This document shows, in pieces, positions 40,053 to 51,300 of a stretch of DNA of 64,000 nucleotides. The position numbers and the translations under genes are program-made. Source of the stretch: Lineus longissimus (lineage: Eukaryota; Nemertea; Pilidiophora; Heteronemertea; Lineidae). The stretch is from assembly GCF_910592395.1 (NCBI RefSeq), contig NC_088317.1:17654039-17718038 (forward strand), written 5' to 3'. Below the pieces are notes generated by a model, which was not told where the DNA came from, searched no databases, and worked only from the letters and a program-made list of their open reading frames with translations. The first letter of the stretch is position 1. Each line of letters begins with the position of its first letter.

Positions 40053-43000
40053 ACAACATGAATTCTCTGTAAGCCGAGCCTGAAATAAAGGAAGTGTTGA
40101 TAATTATGAAAGATAACTTAGAACTTCCATTAATTCTAAAGAATAAGTTAACGCTTTAGTCCCGTTTGATAATGATTTGAAAAGTATTTTATTGGCGAGT
40201 CAGAAATGAAATGAAAGTTTTTATTTTTTGTCATGGATAGTGATTTGATGTTGTGTATATGAATGAAGAGCACTAACTCAATAGTCCTGAGCTGATTAAC
40301 CCTACTCTGTGGCTTAGACAGCTGCTCAAGTGAGGGCTGGCTAATTTGTTCGAGCTTATTTTAGAGTGCATACGGACTCTGGTTTAGTGTGTCTTTCTGG
40401 CAATATAGGGCTTGTCTAATATGAAAAAATCAGGTATGAACAACATTGTCTTTCTAAAAACTACATCAAGAAGGAGGCATTTCTTATGAAATCGTTGCTG
40501 TAATTGACATCATCCTAAATCTTGGGTAATATTTCAGTATAATCGTGAAATCACCCTTGTTGATGCAGGGGTGTTTATTTTAGTGACCTCATTTCATTGG
40601 AGGGTTGTGTTCAAGTGATAATCACCTGCTAACAGCTGAGTGAGCATATGTCTATAACATCGGTGGACAGAGCTTTGAAATGATATTTGCAAGCAGGAAA
40701 GGGTGAGTACATTTTCTTGGGCGGTGAAAATGGAAAGGCAGACTCAAAAGCTTGCCGGGTGATAATCACTTTAACCCCTCAGTGTCCGTTGAGGTGACTT
40801 TAATATGTGACAGATAACAGCATTTTGTGCAGCATATTTAGTGGGCTCACCCACTCTATGCAAAATGAACCACAGGTGTATCTTATGAAAGTTGTGGAAG
40901 GTACCAATATTACAATAGGGTGGACAAGTGCTGCAGAGGGATGTTATAATTCATCTTGGGTCCCTCGAGGGTGCCTTTGTTTCATTGCTAGTTTGCTGGG
41001 CATGTATATAATTCGATGTCCTCGTGGACTTGTGATGGAGAACTATAAAATGATTACATCACAGGGGTGACCCAGTTATATTGCTGTGTATGTAAAGTGT
41101 CATTCAAACATTTAAGACAACAGCTTGGAACATATAGATGTGAACTTCAAATAAAATGAAATAAGTGTGAAAATTTGTCAGCTAATTGAAATTGTGTTGA
41201 GGTGTGTCCCAAAATGGTGACTGCTTATGAAAAATTCAGGCTGAAATGAAAACTAATAAAGAGGCTAAATCAAATTTGCTTGGAGCCTATTTCGAAAGAT
41301 GTGTATTAGCATTTTGAAAATGATATTGGAATGATTTCCAATTTTAACTGATCTAAAGAAACTGCTGAAGTGATCTAAAAGAAAGACCAAAGTTGGTCAC
41401 AGCAAAATAATGAGCAAAAAATTACTATGATTGTTGTCCTGTCTGAAGTAGTTTCTTTATATCGGTATTTCAAATACTTATAGAATCAATAAAAGAAAGA
41501 AAATGAGAAAAAAATAATCTGGTTTGACTTAATGAATGTAAGCCAATTGGCACCTAGTTAAAATTATTATATAAAATGTTGTATGAAAACTTTAGCCTCT
41601 TTATGTATTGGTAGGTGTATATGTGCACGTTTATATCTGAACTGGCGAGATGGTTGGTCAATTCTCACAATGAAGTTCTGTTCCAAGAGTTTTGTATAAC
41701 CTTTGCACCCCCTTTCTTTGTATGGACTCTTCCAGTAAATGCATTAGGCTGAGTTCACATAGAGTTCACATTGTCAATTACAATGAAGCATTTCTTAAAT
41801 GTGGGCTACTTGGGATTCATGATGTCATTTTTTGCCTCATGTCATGTTTTAAAACCAGAGTGGGCAAAAGCATTTGCTCTGACAAGTGAAATGTGACACC
41901 TTAACCGAGATGGACAGATTCCTATGTAAACTTGGTTCGTGACAAGTAAGCCTTGACAGCATCAATCTTATGTAAATTAGTGTTGGGAGAGTCCATTCTA
42001 GAATTAGAAAATAGGGGTGTGAAACTAAAAACTTGTTTGACACTAGTAGAATGGTAACCATGGTAATGATAATGTAATGGAGTTTTTTTTGGTTTTGGTG
42101 AATGATTTTCGAGTGACGGAATTCGGGTATCAGAAAGTTTGTTCTTGATGACCTTGACTGGTCAGCAATGCTCTGCATGATGTCGTTGTTCCTGGTTTTC
42201 CTCAGAATTCGTCGATGACAAAATTGAACAAAGTTGTGTTAGGCATTGGTGACCATTCAGGGTGTTGATTCTTTGAATAAAAACACAACATAAATAGGAA
42301 ATATAAACAATGTCTTCATCGTCTTGAACTTGGAAGCAAAAAGAGCCATACATCAGTGTTTTTTGTATTTTCAAATCTAACTTTCAACCAGGTTTTTGTG
42401 TGTTGGACCAAATAATATCAAAACTAATAATGTATGACTCAAGAATGTTTTGCTCTTGTTTTAGCACAAATTTTATAACTCGTGTACTTCTGGGCACTCC
42501 TGTGTTCTTTTAATATTTGGGTGAAATTTTGTGGTTGTTTTGACGTTTTATTAATCATTAATACTTGTTGTAGACGGATGTAGGTTGGAGATGTTTGCTG
42601 ACTTGTTGATGTAGGAGAAGTTGTATCGAGATGGGACGGAGGAAATTTAATTCGGAGAGCATCATCGTCATCACTTCCATAGAAAATATTGCCAATAGAT
42701 GAACGACTGATTGTGACATTTAAAAAACTGAGTAGATTATACTCTGTTCTATCTCGGTACACCGGAATCAATTATTCTATGGGCGTTATATGGATGTATA
42801 TTGTCGGAGAGTGGGTGTAGAATCGTGTATAAACTAGGTTATTTGTTTTGCAAGCCTCGGTCTTCCTGCTACCAATTCATAGAAATGTTTTATTCCGTGG
42901 GTCCTGTTGCAATTTGTTCATTGATATCCCAATTGTTGGTCCAGCAAAAGAAAACGAGCAAGGATCACCTGTTGTTGGGGTCCTACCATTCCTGCTGGTT

Positions 43001-43649
43001 ATTTCAAATTTCATGTCACAGTGCCAATATGATGTTTTGCTGAAAACCACCGTCTGCTGAGGAGCAAACATGATGAAGAAAAGAAACCTTTTACATCAGT
43101 GACGTAACGGCGTCTGCCCGAAATCTTAGCTGGCTATGATGAACCATTTCAGAAAAGTTTGGACGAGAATTACTAATTGTTTTGACAAAAAATAAAGGGA
43201 GCTTTTACGATGGTTTAAAATGGTCTCAAATTTTTTGTATGCATCGGAAGTGTGTTGATAGAGGCAGTTGTTTTGCATTCAGTATGACTGGTGCATGACC
43301 ATGATCACACTGTTGTGACGGTTTGCCATCTGGACAAATCCAGTCCAGCAGAGTGATGATTGTCGTTTGTGCTGTTAATATTCTGTACTATTTTGTTAAT
43401 CAGGTCATCAATGTGAGAGAGCTGAATAAAACCCTGAATCTTCTTACAATACTTGCAGGTTTATGTTGACGTGTACTAGTAACATTAATATCGTTGTTAT
43501 CGATGCTATGCTTTATTACTTATGGTACCAAATAATCAGGTTCATGCTAACTGTCACGATAATGATTTTGAGGGGGCATAATATGTCAAAGTCTGGCATT
43601 GTCATTGATGTCATTGGCATTGGTATCAGCCGTGAACTCTTCCGTTTTC

Positions 43650-43720
43650 TGACAGTAGCTCAGCGCTTGTCACCCATGGGTTCAATACCCAATCAGATAC
43701 CTTCCCAATGTGATAAATCA
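43650..43720 (+). repeat. Possible tRNA-like SINE remnant
   Basis: TAGCTCAGCGC (43656) followed by GGTTCAATACC (43679-43689), an exact match to the Pol III B-box consensus GGTTCRANNCC. The A-to-B distance is shorter than in a real tRNA and no cloverleaf can be drawn, so this is a degraded SINE or chance. Confidence 0.3.
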
Positions 43721-45894
43721 TGGCAAAAAGGGGGCTTTCTCCAATACTCTCTTGCCGAATATTGCGGTAAAGGTACTATGCACTTGAAGCTGCCTGTTTA
43801 GGTCACCTATTGAGCCCCGGACTTAGAAGTTTATGGTTTAACTCAATAAGTCATCAAAGACAAGTAAAATCTGTATCTGGTTAGTTGACCTCGATCAGTA
43901 GGTATCTGGTAATAAAGCAGTGCATGATTGACTTCACGGGTTATAAAAGGCAATGGCAGCTTCTGTTTAAGATCAAGTATGCTTTCAAATGATGTAGAAT
44001 TTCTAGTAGGATTAATGTTGTCTATGCCATTAAAGTTCATGTCATTCGGTGCTGGAAGCTAGTTGCATCGATTTAGAAGTTTCGTCTCACAAGGCCAGGT
44101 CTGGTTGCAACGATTATCAATAAAATTCCTTCATTTCTTTGGAAATACATCTGAAATAACGAGAAAAAGGAACTACGGTACAAGCACTGGTGCTTTTCTT
44201 TAACAAAGAGAAGAAAAGTGATCTTTTATGGCTCATTGCCGTGATGATTATTGCAGGTTGCAGCCATAAAAACCTCTCATTTGCTGCGGCTTGACTACAG
44301 TTCATCATCAAGTGAATGGGGCGATGCTTGTTGTATATGTGCATGTGTACTGTAAACTGGGTCAGGAGCTGTCGTGACTCTAATGGTAGCACATTGCTAA
44401 TGAAGTTTTTCAATGCAGATATTGTGATTGTGACAGCTCTTGACTGGTTTTACAGTAACTGCCTCTTCGATTTGATTCAGAGTTTGTCCTGTTGTGACAA
44501 CTTCTTGTCCTGGTGAGCCGAAACTTTTACTGATCTAATTACTTCCCTGTACATGTGGTAAAGTGCCAAGAATTATGTTACTGTTAAAGACATCTGTCAC
44601 TACAAGTGCTGACTAAAACACTCCTAATGCAGTGGTCTTCCTTATGGCAGTTGTTGATCCCTCAGGGAATGTGCATGACCTAAGAATTCCACCGTCTGAG
44701 GAGTGTTCGGCTAAGGTTGACAAAACCCTTCACCCTTGTTCATTTCAAGAGGATGTTTGGGGACTCTTGGAGTCTCACTCTTGCTACAAGTCGTTGATCA
44801 TCACACTTTGGTTTAGATATGTTGTTGAGTGGGTCTCCGATGCCTGTCCTCTTGAAATGAGCACCAAAGTTGCTGTGATCAGGCCTTATCCCCATCTGGG
44901 TCACTAAGTTTCTGGGGTGTACGATCTGGGTATCTTGCAAGTAAACCTCTGGGGATCTGTCTTTCATCTCCAAGTTCATCATCTGGGAAAATGCCAGGCA
45001 ATGTATCTGAGTGGACCCATTCCTCAGTGTTTCCGCGCATTTTTTGGGGAACACAAGAAAACGAGTGCTCGTCAATCATTTGATAAGAAACACTGAGATA
45101 TGGGAAACTCAAAATTTCATTGGTGCCAACAGTCTCTGGTTACGATCCATCGCACAATCGAGTGTCGGCCTCCATGGATATTAGACTTTAGGTAATCATT
45201 CACTATGTATTTGTATTTTTTCTTGATATTGATAATGAATGCATTATAGCAACATGTTCTATCAATTTCTTGTTCTGTTTTCTTTCCCTTATAAAAAGTA
45301 CCCCTCCCCCCCCCATCATCTTCCCGACTCAATTGCCAAGACAAGGGGGGGGGGCCCTGCATCTTGTTTTCAATCATTCAACTGAACTCAAGACCAGCGA
45401 CCACGCCCCTTTCCTACCATGCGCTTTTGTTTGTAAATATCCCATTCCTGACCTCTGACCTTCAAATCATGGTCAGTGATTGGCTGAACAACTGTAAACA
45501 GGAAGAACACGTGGAAACTAGGTCACTTTCGTTTCCTGAAGAGAAATGGTCTGTTCCTAGTAAAATTGTGAGTTATTTCAGCATAATTCGTTATTTCTAG
45601 GCATGATGAACATAGTAGTATACATTTTGAGGCCTTGGTTAAACTTTTTGACGACTGGTTTTGTAGAAAACGAACTTTGTAAACTCGTGCTGAAATTTCA
45701 TGCCAAATTTTAGTTTCAAGAATTGACCGAAGATGGCGAAGCTGTGCAGCTGTCTTCGACGTGTTGCTGTCTTCAGGATGTGACCAGTCTGCATTGTTTA
45801 GAAAGGGGGTACGTTGGTTGCCTTTTTTTGTGTTAGTTGTCGTGGCTAGGTTGATTCATTTGAGGCTTGAGTGTCACAACGAGCAAGACCAAAA

Positions 45895-45985
45895 TGAACT
45901 CACAACCATGAGACGTCTTTGAGGGTCTGTCACAACCATCAGACGTCCTTGGAGAGACCATATCACAACCAGGAGCAGAACGGTT
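45895..45985. repeat. Short GTCACAACCA repeat cluster
   Basis: Units such as GTCACAACCATCAGACGTCC and TCACAACCAGGAGC recur three to four times. They resemble the minisatellite at 27.1-27.6 kb. Confidence 0.5.
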
Positions 45986-47192
45986 TTCAAAGGACATCAT
46001 TCATTTCTGGTAATATGAAAAGTAAGAAGTACTTGGTTGAGGTAAAAATTAAGATTAGATGTGCCACTTGTGACAATTTTGGACCAGAACCTGAGCCAAC
46101 GACAAAATGCATCCGTATCCTATGACGTAGATTGAGGCCGTATCCAGGATGTGATGTTGATGTTGATGAGAGACTGTTGTCATCAGAAGAGCGATTCTCT
46201 GGGAGAGATTGGATAAAAAACAAATAGTTGACTGAGCCTTTGCGATAATACGCCCTCAAACATAATAAGACCAGACAACAATTTAAAACTTCTTAAAAGT
46301 CAGACAGTGATACATGTAGTTGAAATTTTATTCTATAAATGTTGGTAACTTAGATTAATTGATGACCTGAAGACTTGTGGTTATGTCACCTTGACCATTG
46401 TTACTGTCAATAAGACACTTGGAAGATTTATTGATAGGCTGTTTCTTTTGTTCTTATCACCCCCTTGATTAGATGGCCTAATAACAGAGTATCTTGTAAC
46501 TTTCTGTTACTGTTTATGGGGTGGCATACAAACATTGGAACCTCTAGTTTGATTTGTTTGACTTTGATATGCAAGATACATGTAACAGTAAAGTAAGAAT
46601 GCTTTCCCATAGCAAAATACAATAAGAAGACGTCTGCTCTTATACAAGGTTCGTGATTGCCTTGTGTGGCTTTTCTGCCAATATGTCACTGGGTTATCTT
46701 TAAGAAAATTATCAAGGGACATTTCGTTATTAAGGTTTAAAGAGTTGATCTCCGAGCATTCTTGTTAAGCTTGTTGCCTTGAGGATAACATTTTGCGCAG
46801 ACTGGGTTTCCCTGAACTTTCTCAGAGCCATTCAGTTTATGTTTTCTGGATTTGATACAACTTAGTAGGATTCACCGTACCATGTTGGTCAACTTCTAAT
46901 TGCTTTTGGTTGGAATTATTGCTTGCATTGTCAAAGGACTTTGATAGAGGCTGTGTTCTGATGCAACGTTATATGATGGGTGTGGGGAAAATGACCAAGA
47001 AAGGTGAAGTTGGGTGAGTGTCTTAAGATTCAGAATATAAGTAGCAGTAGGCCAAGTATGTAAGGGGATTGAAGGCGGGGTTCTGTTGATAGTATAGCAT
47101 CAAATAGCCCCCCCCCCCTCAGTTTAACTCTGATCTGGTCATGCCGTACACCCTAACTTGGTCACTGCATTCAGAATTGATATGAGTTTCTC

Positions 47193-47376
47193 GGTACTCA
47201 GGCAAAAGTCTCCGTCCACGGATAGCTGATGGTGATTAATCATGAACGTTCCGTCCATGGGCCGTCCACGGATAGCTGATGGAGAATCTCCATCAGCTAT
47301 CCGTGGATGGGCGTCCGTGGATGGAACGTTCATGGGCCATCAGCTATCCGTGGACGGAAACTTTTGCCTGTGTACC
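47193..47376. mobile_element. Long near-perfect hairpin, probable MITE
   Basis: Palindrome centred at about 47286, with arms CCACGGATAGCTGATGGAGA and its complement, each arm carrying a second copy of the CCGTCCACGGATAGCTGATGG block. The ends read GGTACTCAGGCAAAAG on the left, and GTACACAGGCAAAAG when the right end is complemented. No coding capacity and no clear target-site duplication. Confidence 0.8.
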
Positions 47377-48310
47377 AAGATTTTGGCTGAAGACATTCCC
47401 TGACTCACGGTGGAACGCTGTGCTGATTAACACGAGAATGGCCAATCCTTTAGAGAGGTTTAAAGACTCTACTTGCAAAAGGAAGGTGAAGCTGACAGTC
47501 AGTCTTTGAGGATCACCACCATGACCACAGCACTAGTAAGCTCCCTGGACTAGTCATCCCAGCGGGTTACAGCGAATTCCTGTCTTTCTTCACGGACTCA
47601 TTTCACCAAGTTATAGAAATCTGAACGACTTATATTCCAGCTACAACAATCAATAGTCAGAAATTGAGTCAGGACTGTGTATGATAACTGAAACTTGTTT
47701 GTTTTGCTGTCAGAAGTGACACACTGAACAAGGCCTATATCATAGTCTTGTATCTAGATGCCCTAGAAATGTACTTTATTATCAAACTCTGTCAACTCGG
47801 AGTTGCCTAGTCTTCACCTGTGTCACTGTTAGTTCCGGGGGCATTAACAGTCCTATTCTAGACTTTGTGACATTTGAAGGACTGTTGTTTCTATGTCCAC
47901 GTTTTGGAAAAAGTGGAGTCCGAGACTGCGCTGCATCAGGTATTCTTTAATCTTCGCAGTAACTCACTTGACATGATTTAGCTTGTTGGTTCCTATCTCG
48001 AGCCACCATTTCAGTCGGAGCCATTAACAGCCTGCATAATAACATATGTAATTGTTCAGACAAAGTTTGGGGCGTTTTGAGGTCATTTTTTTCAATGATA
48101 TCAAAATCCAAGCAGGCGTTGATGATGTAGGGCCTGTAACTGTTACGTTTATCAGAAGATCCAATCCCCTGTTGTGTTCCTGTCATGGGCTCAGATGCTA
48201 GGTTGATCAATTTAAATACTTTTGTATCATACCAATGGATTTTTTCAGAAACATTTAAGTCTTAGGATCTTTGTTACTACAACTACAAGGTAGGCCTGTG
48301 TTGGCCTACC

Positions 48311-51300
48311 ATGGCTTGTATACAGCCAGTTTCACAATTAGAAAGAGACGAGAGACTTGCCAGAGGCCTTAATCATCATCCTTTTTTCAGCCTGATGGAT
48401 TTCTCCAGCGAAATGGAAGACGACAAAAGCGGCTTCGCAAGCGACATCCCCGCTGCAGCGAGAACCAATCAGAGTCTAGATGACCAATTCTCAGAGACGG
48501 AGAGCCATGAGGAAGTCCTTAACCGCCCAAACTCGTTGAGCCACCATGTCCAAGTTCCCGGGCAAATGGCGGATGTTTCATTTTCTCCTGCTGCTACAGC
48601 GACTGGGGGAAGTAACGGGAGCGGGCGACGGGTGAATAATAACAGCATGGAGAGCTCAATACAGAGTGATGTTATAAGAGTTGATGTAAGTCAAGCACTT
48701 TGACTGTGAACACCAGAAAAGTTTCTTTTACCCACTAATTAAAGGAAATACCCATGGTTTATGGAACTTCGTTTCAAGGCTAAGCCATTTTCCTCAAGAC
48801 ATCAAGGCCTAACTTTTTCCCAATATCTTACTGTTTATCTTGCTACTATTAGCAGGGTAGAAAGACTTCCCCAAGGGCTTAAATACTAGAATTCTAGACA
48901 GATCATGACTATTGTAATTTCAGGGTTTTTGGGTCGGAAGTTTTGAGGGTAGTTTTTGTTTTACTTTAACCCGTTACCATGTTTCAGGGCTAAGCAGGTA
49001 CTTAAGTGACGTTCTTTTTCTTTTCAGATCACAGATCTTGATGGCAACGAAAGTATCAACTTAACAACTACCACTCTCAAGAGATGCAAAGAGGAGGTGC
49101 TCCGACCTTATTGGAGACTACTCATGTTTGTAAGTTCTTCTTTGGTGATCCTTTTCATCAATGTTTGAATACAGGATACAGATGTCTGATATAACATGTA
49201 GCTTGTTGAATGGAAGCTGCCGGTAACTGCCAAGTAGATCAGAGAAAGTAAAACGAAGTCACCAATAGGTCTCTCTTCTGTCACCATTGCACTTTTCAAC
49301 ATAGTACAATAAATAATTATATCACCAGGTAAAACCAGGTCAAGTTCAATAAAAAGGGTAGAGGTTCGATTGAGCTTATTTGATACAACATCATGGTTGA
49401 TACATGGCTCTAATGAAATGATTGCATCTCAAAGTTGGCAAAACGATTCGTCACCTTTTGTCTGCTCTCAATCAGAATTGGAGTAATTTGGATCGTACAA
49501 CTGGCCTTTTGTCTTGTTTTCAGATTGCTTGGCGGGGATTTGGCCGCGAATCCATCAATCCAAGCAAATGGTACTGGCGCGTCATTAACATTATATATTT
49601 CATCCTCCTCATCATACTGCTGATGTATAGCTACATTTATGAAATCCTTGCCTGTGAATGGCGACTGAATGTGCATGAAGATGTATTGGTAAGTTTTTTG
49701 GTGTTCATGGGTCCTTTTTGAGTCCTGCCAAGTTTAGAATCAGTGTATCTACTCCGTTACTGCATTAACCAGAAAATTTCAGCCAAAAATCTGAAGTTAA
49801 GTCTTCCGCCAATTGAAAGGGAGTATTTCATTTTTAAAAAAAGAAGATTTTTCTCATTGTAACCATAATTTTTTCAGGAGCCAACATTACCTACCACCAC
49901 CCCACAAACGACCACTCCAAATACCACAGCTAATGCTACAACAATGATAATTCCATGGGTGAATTTGTATGATGCCAGTAAAGAGCCTGTAACATGGAAT
50001 GGGACGTTACTCAAGCCGGCTATGAAACTGGTGTGCGAACACGTCATAACGACATATGTGATTCCGAACATCCTGCACTTCATAGCCTACATCATTGGCT
50101 TCATCTACTTCAGGGTTCTGGAGAACGAACAGTTGTATGCCTTGATGGAGAAGGTGAGATCAGGATTGAGGGCCATTGCAATGTGTGGCCGGTTCAGATC
50201 AGGTCATGGCTGATGTCATTTCCACTTCACCACTTCCATAAAGTACGCCACATGGGACGTCAGGTTAACCATCAAGATGCGGATTGTGATGCAATGACAT
50301 CATCTGCACAGGCTCCATTATTGGCATATGCATTAGCAGTTTCAGCACTACCTGACGTAGATCTCTCTCACCAAAATACTCCTTTCCTCCGGTTTGGTGC
50401 TCAACTGGAGTAAAAGGCAAGAACCTTTTCTCTTGCTAATGTAGAAGAAAAGAAGACCACCATGAGCATAGAGCTTCATATTTTGGGATGGTGTCACCAA
50501 GGAACAGATTACCATCACCATGATTATAACTCTTCCTCCATTCCAGGTATTCCTACAAGCGTCTCCACTCCAGGGCCGAATGGTGTCACAAACCTACATG
50601 ATCAAAAAGTTACAATTGTTCCTCGGTCTCGGTGCTGCCTGGGTCATACTGACGATCGCCCTTCAAGTCATTTATGTCCTGGCTTTTGGTATAAGTGATA
50701 TCAAGGCCCGTATGATTCCAGAAAGGTACAATATTATTCATTGCCGGTAACCAGGCCAAAAAATGAAAATGACCATGAATGAAGTGATCAGTCCTGATTT
50801 TTCAACCACTTCTTGCCTCTTGCCTGATGAAACAGCGGATCAGTAGCAATAGAGAGAGTGGTTAGAGAGCCAGGCTTATAACCAGGAGTTTGTAGGTTCC
50901 CACTCACAGGGATCAGCACTGTTTCATCTTTGTGTCCAGGGCAAGGCACTTAACCCTTCTTGCTTCCCTCCACCAATGAGTAAATTGGCACCAGGCTTGC
51001 CAAGGAAGTTAACCTGCGATTGATTTAAAGATGGAGTCGCTTGGATTTGTCTACACTGTTCTTATTTTTTCCTTTCTAGTCAGTTCTGGATCATGTTTGG
51101 TTTTCAAATCCTTGGGATTCTCCTAACCAGTTCTATAAGCCTAGCAGTGGTCGTGAACTATGGATCCCAGTGTGAAATACTCATCTTTTTTATCAATGGC
51201 ATCCAGCTGAGGATCCAGGAGAAGACTGGCGATCTTAAAAGTATGATGAAGGTAGGGAAAAGGGATAACAAACCCTTTGGTTAAAACTCCTCTGATGCAA

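Larger units (their letters stand above)
36867..48310. other. Gene-poor 11.4 kb between AMMECR1 and the 7-TM gene
   Basis: No coding exon is supported. Contents: a ~28-bp minisatellite (37.4-37.7 kb), two SINE-like pieces (38.1, 43.65 kb), a 21-bp minisatellite (39.96 kb), C- and G-runs at 45306-45314 and 45345-45354, GTCACAACCA repeats (45.9 kb), a C-run at 47108-47118 and a perfect hairpin element (47.2 kb). Part of it is probably upstream sequence or 5' UTR introns of the gene starting at 48.3 kb. Confidence 0.55.

Noticed and set aside
42439-42771. 110-codon minus-strand frame with Ser/Thr-rich centre
   Set aside because: No homology, no phase-compatible neighbours; considered but not strong enough to annotate.
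44632-45112. Overlapping frames on both strands that might be a decayed retroelement gag
   Set aside because: No reverse transcriptase, integrase, zinc knuckle or terminal repeat could be recognised.
45733-45783. ATGGCGAAGCTGTGCAGC, a short frame resembling a mitochondrial presequence in a YY1-like start context
   Set aside because: It stops after 16 codons and no matching donor or downstream exon was found.
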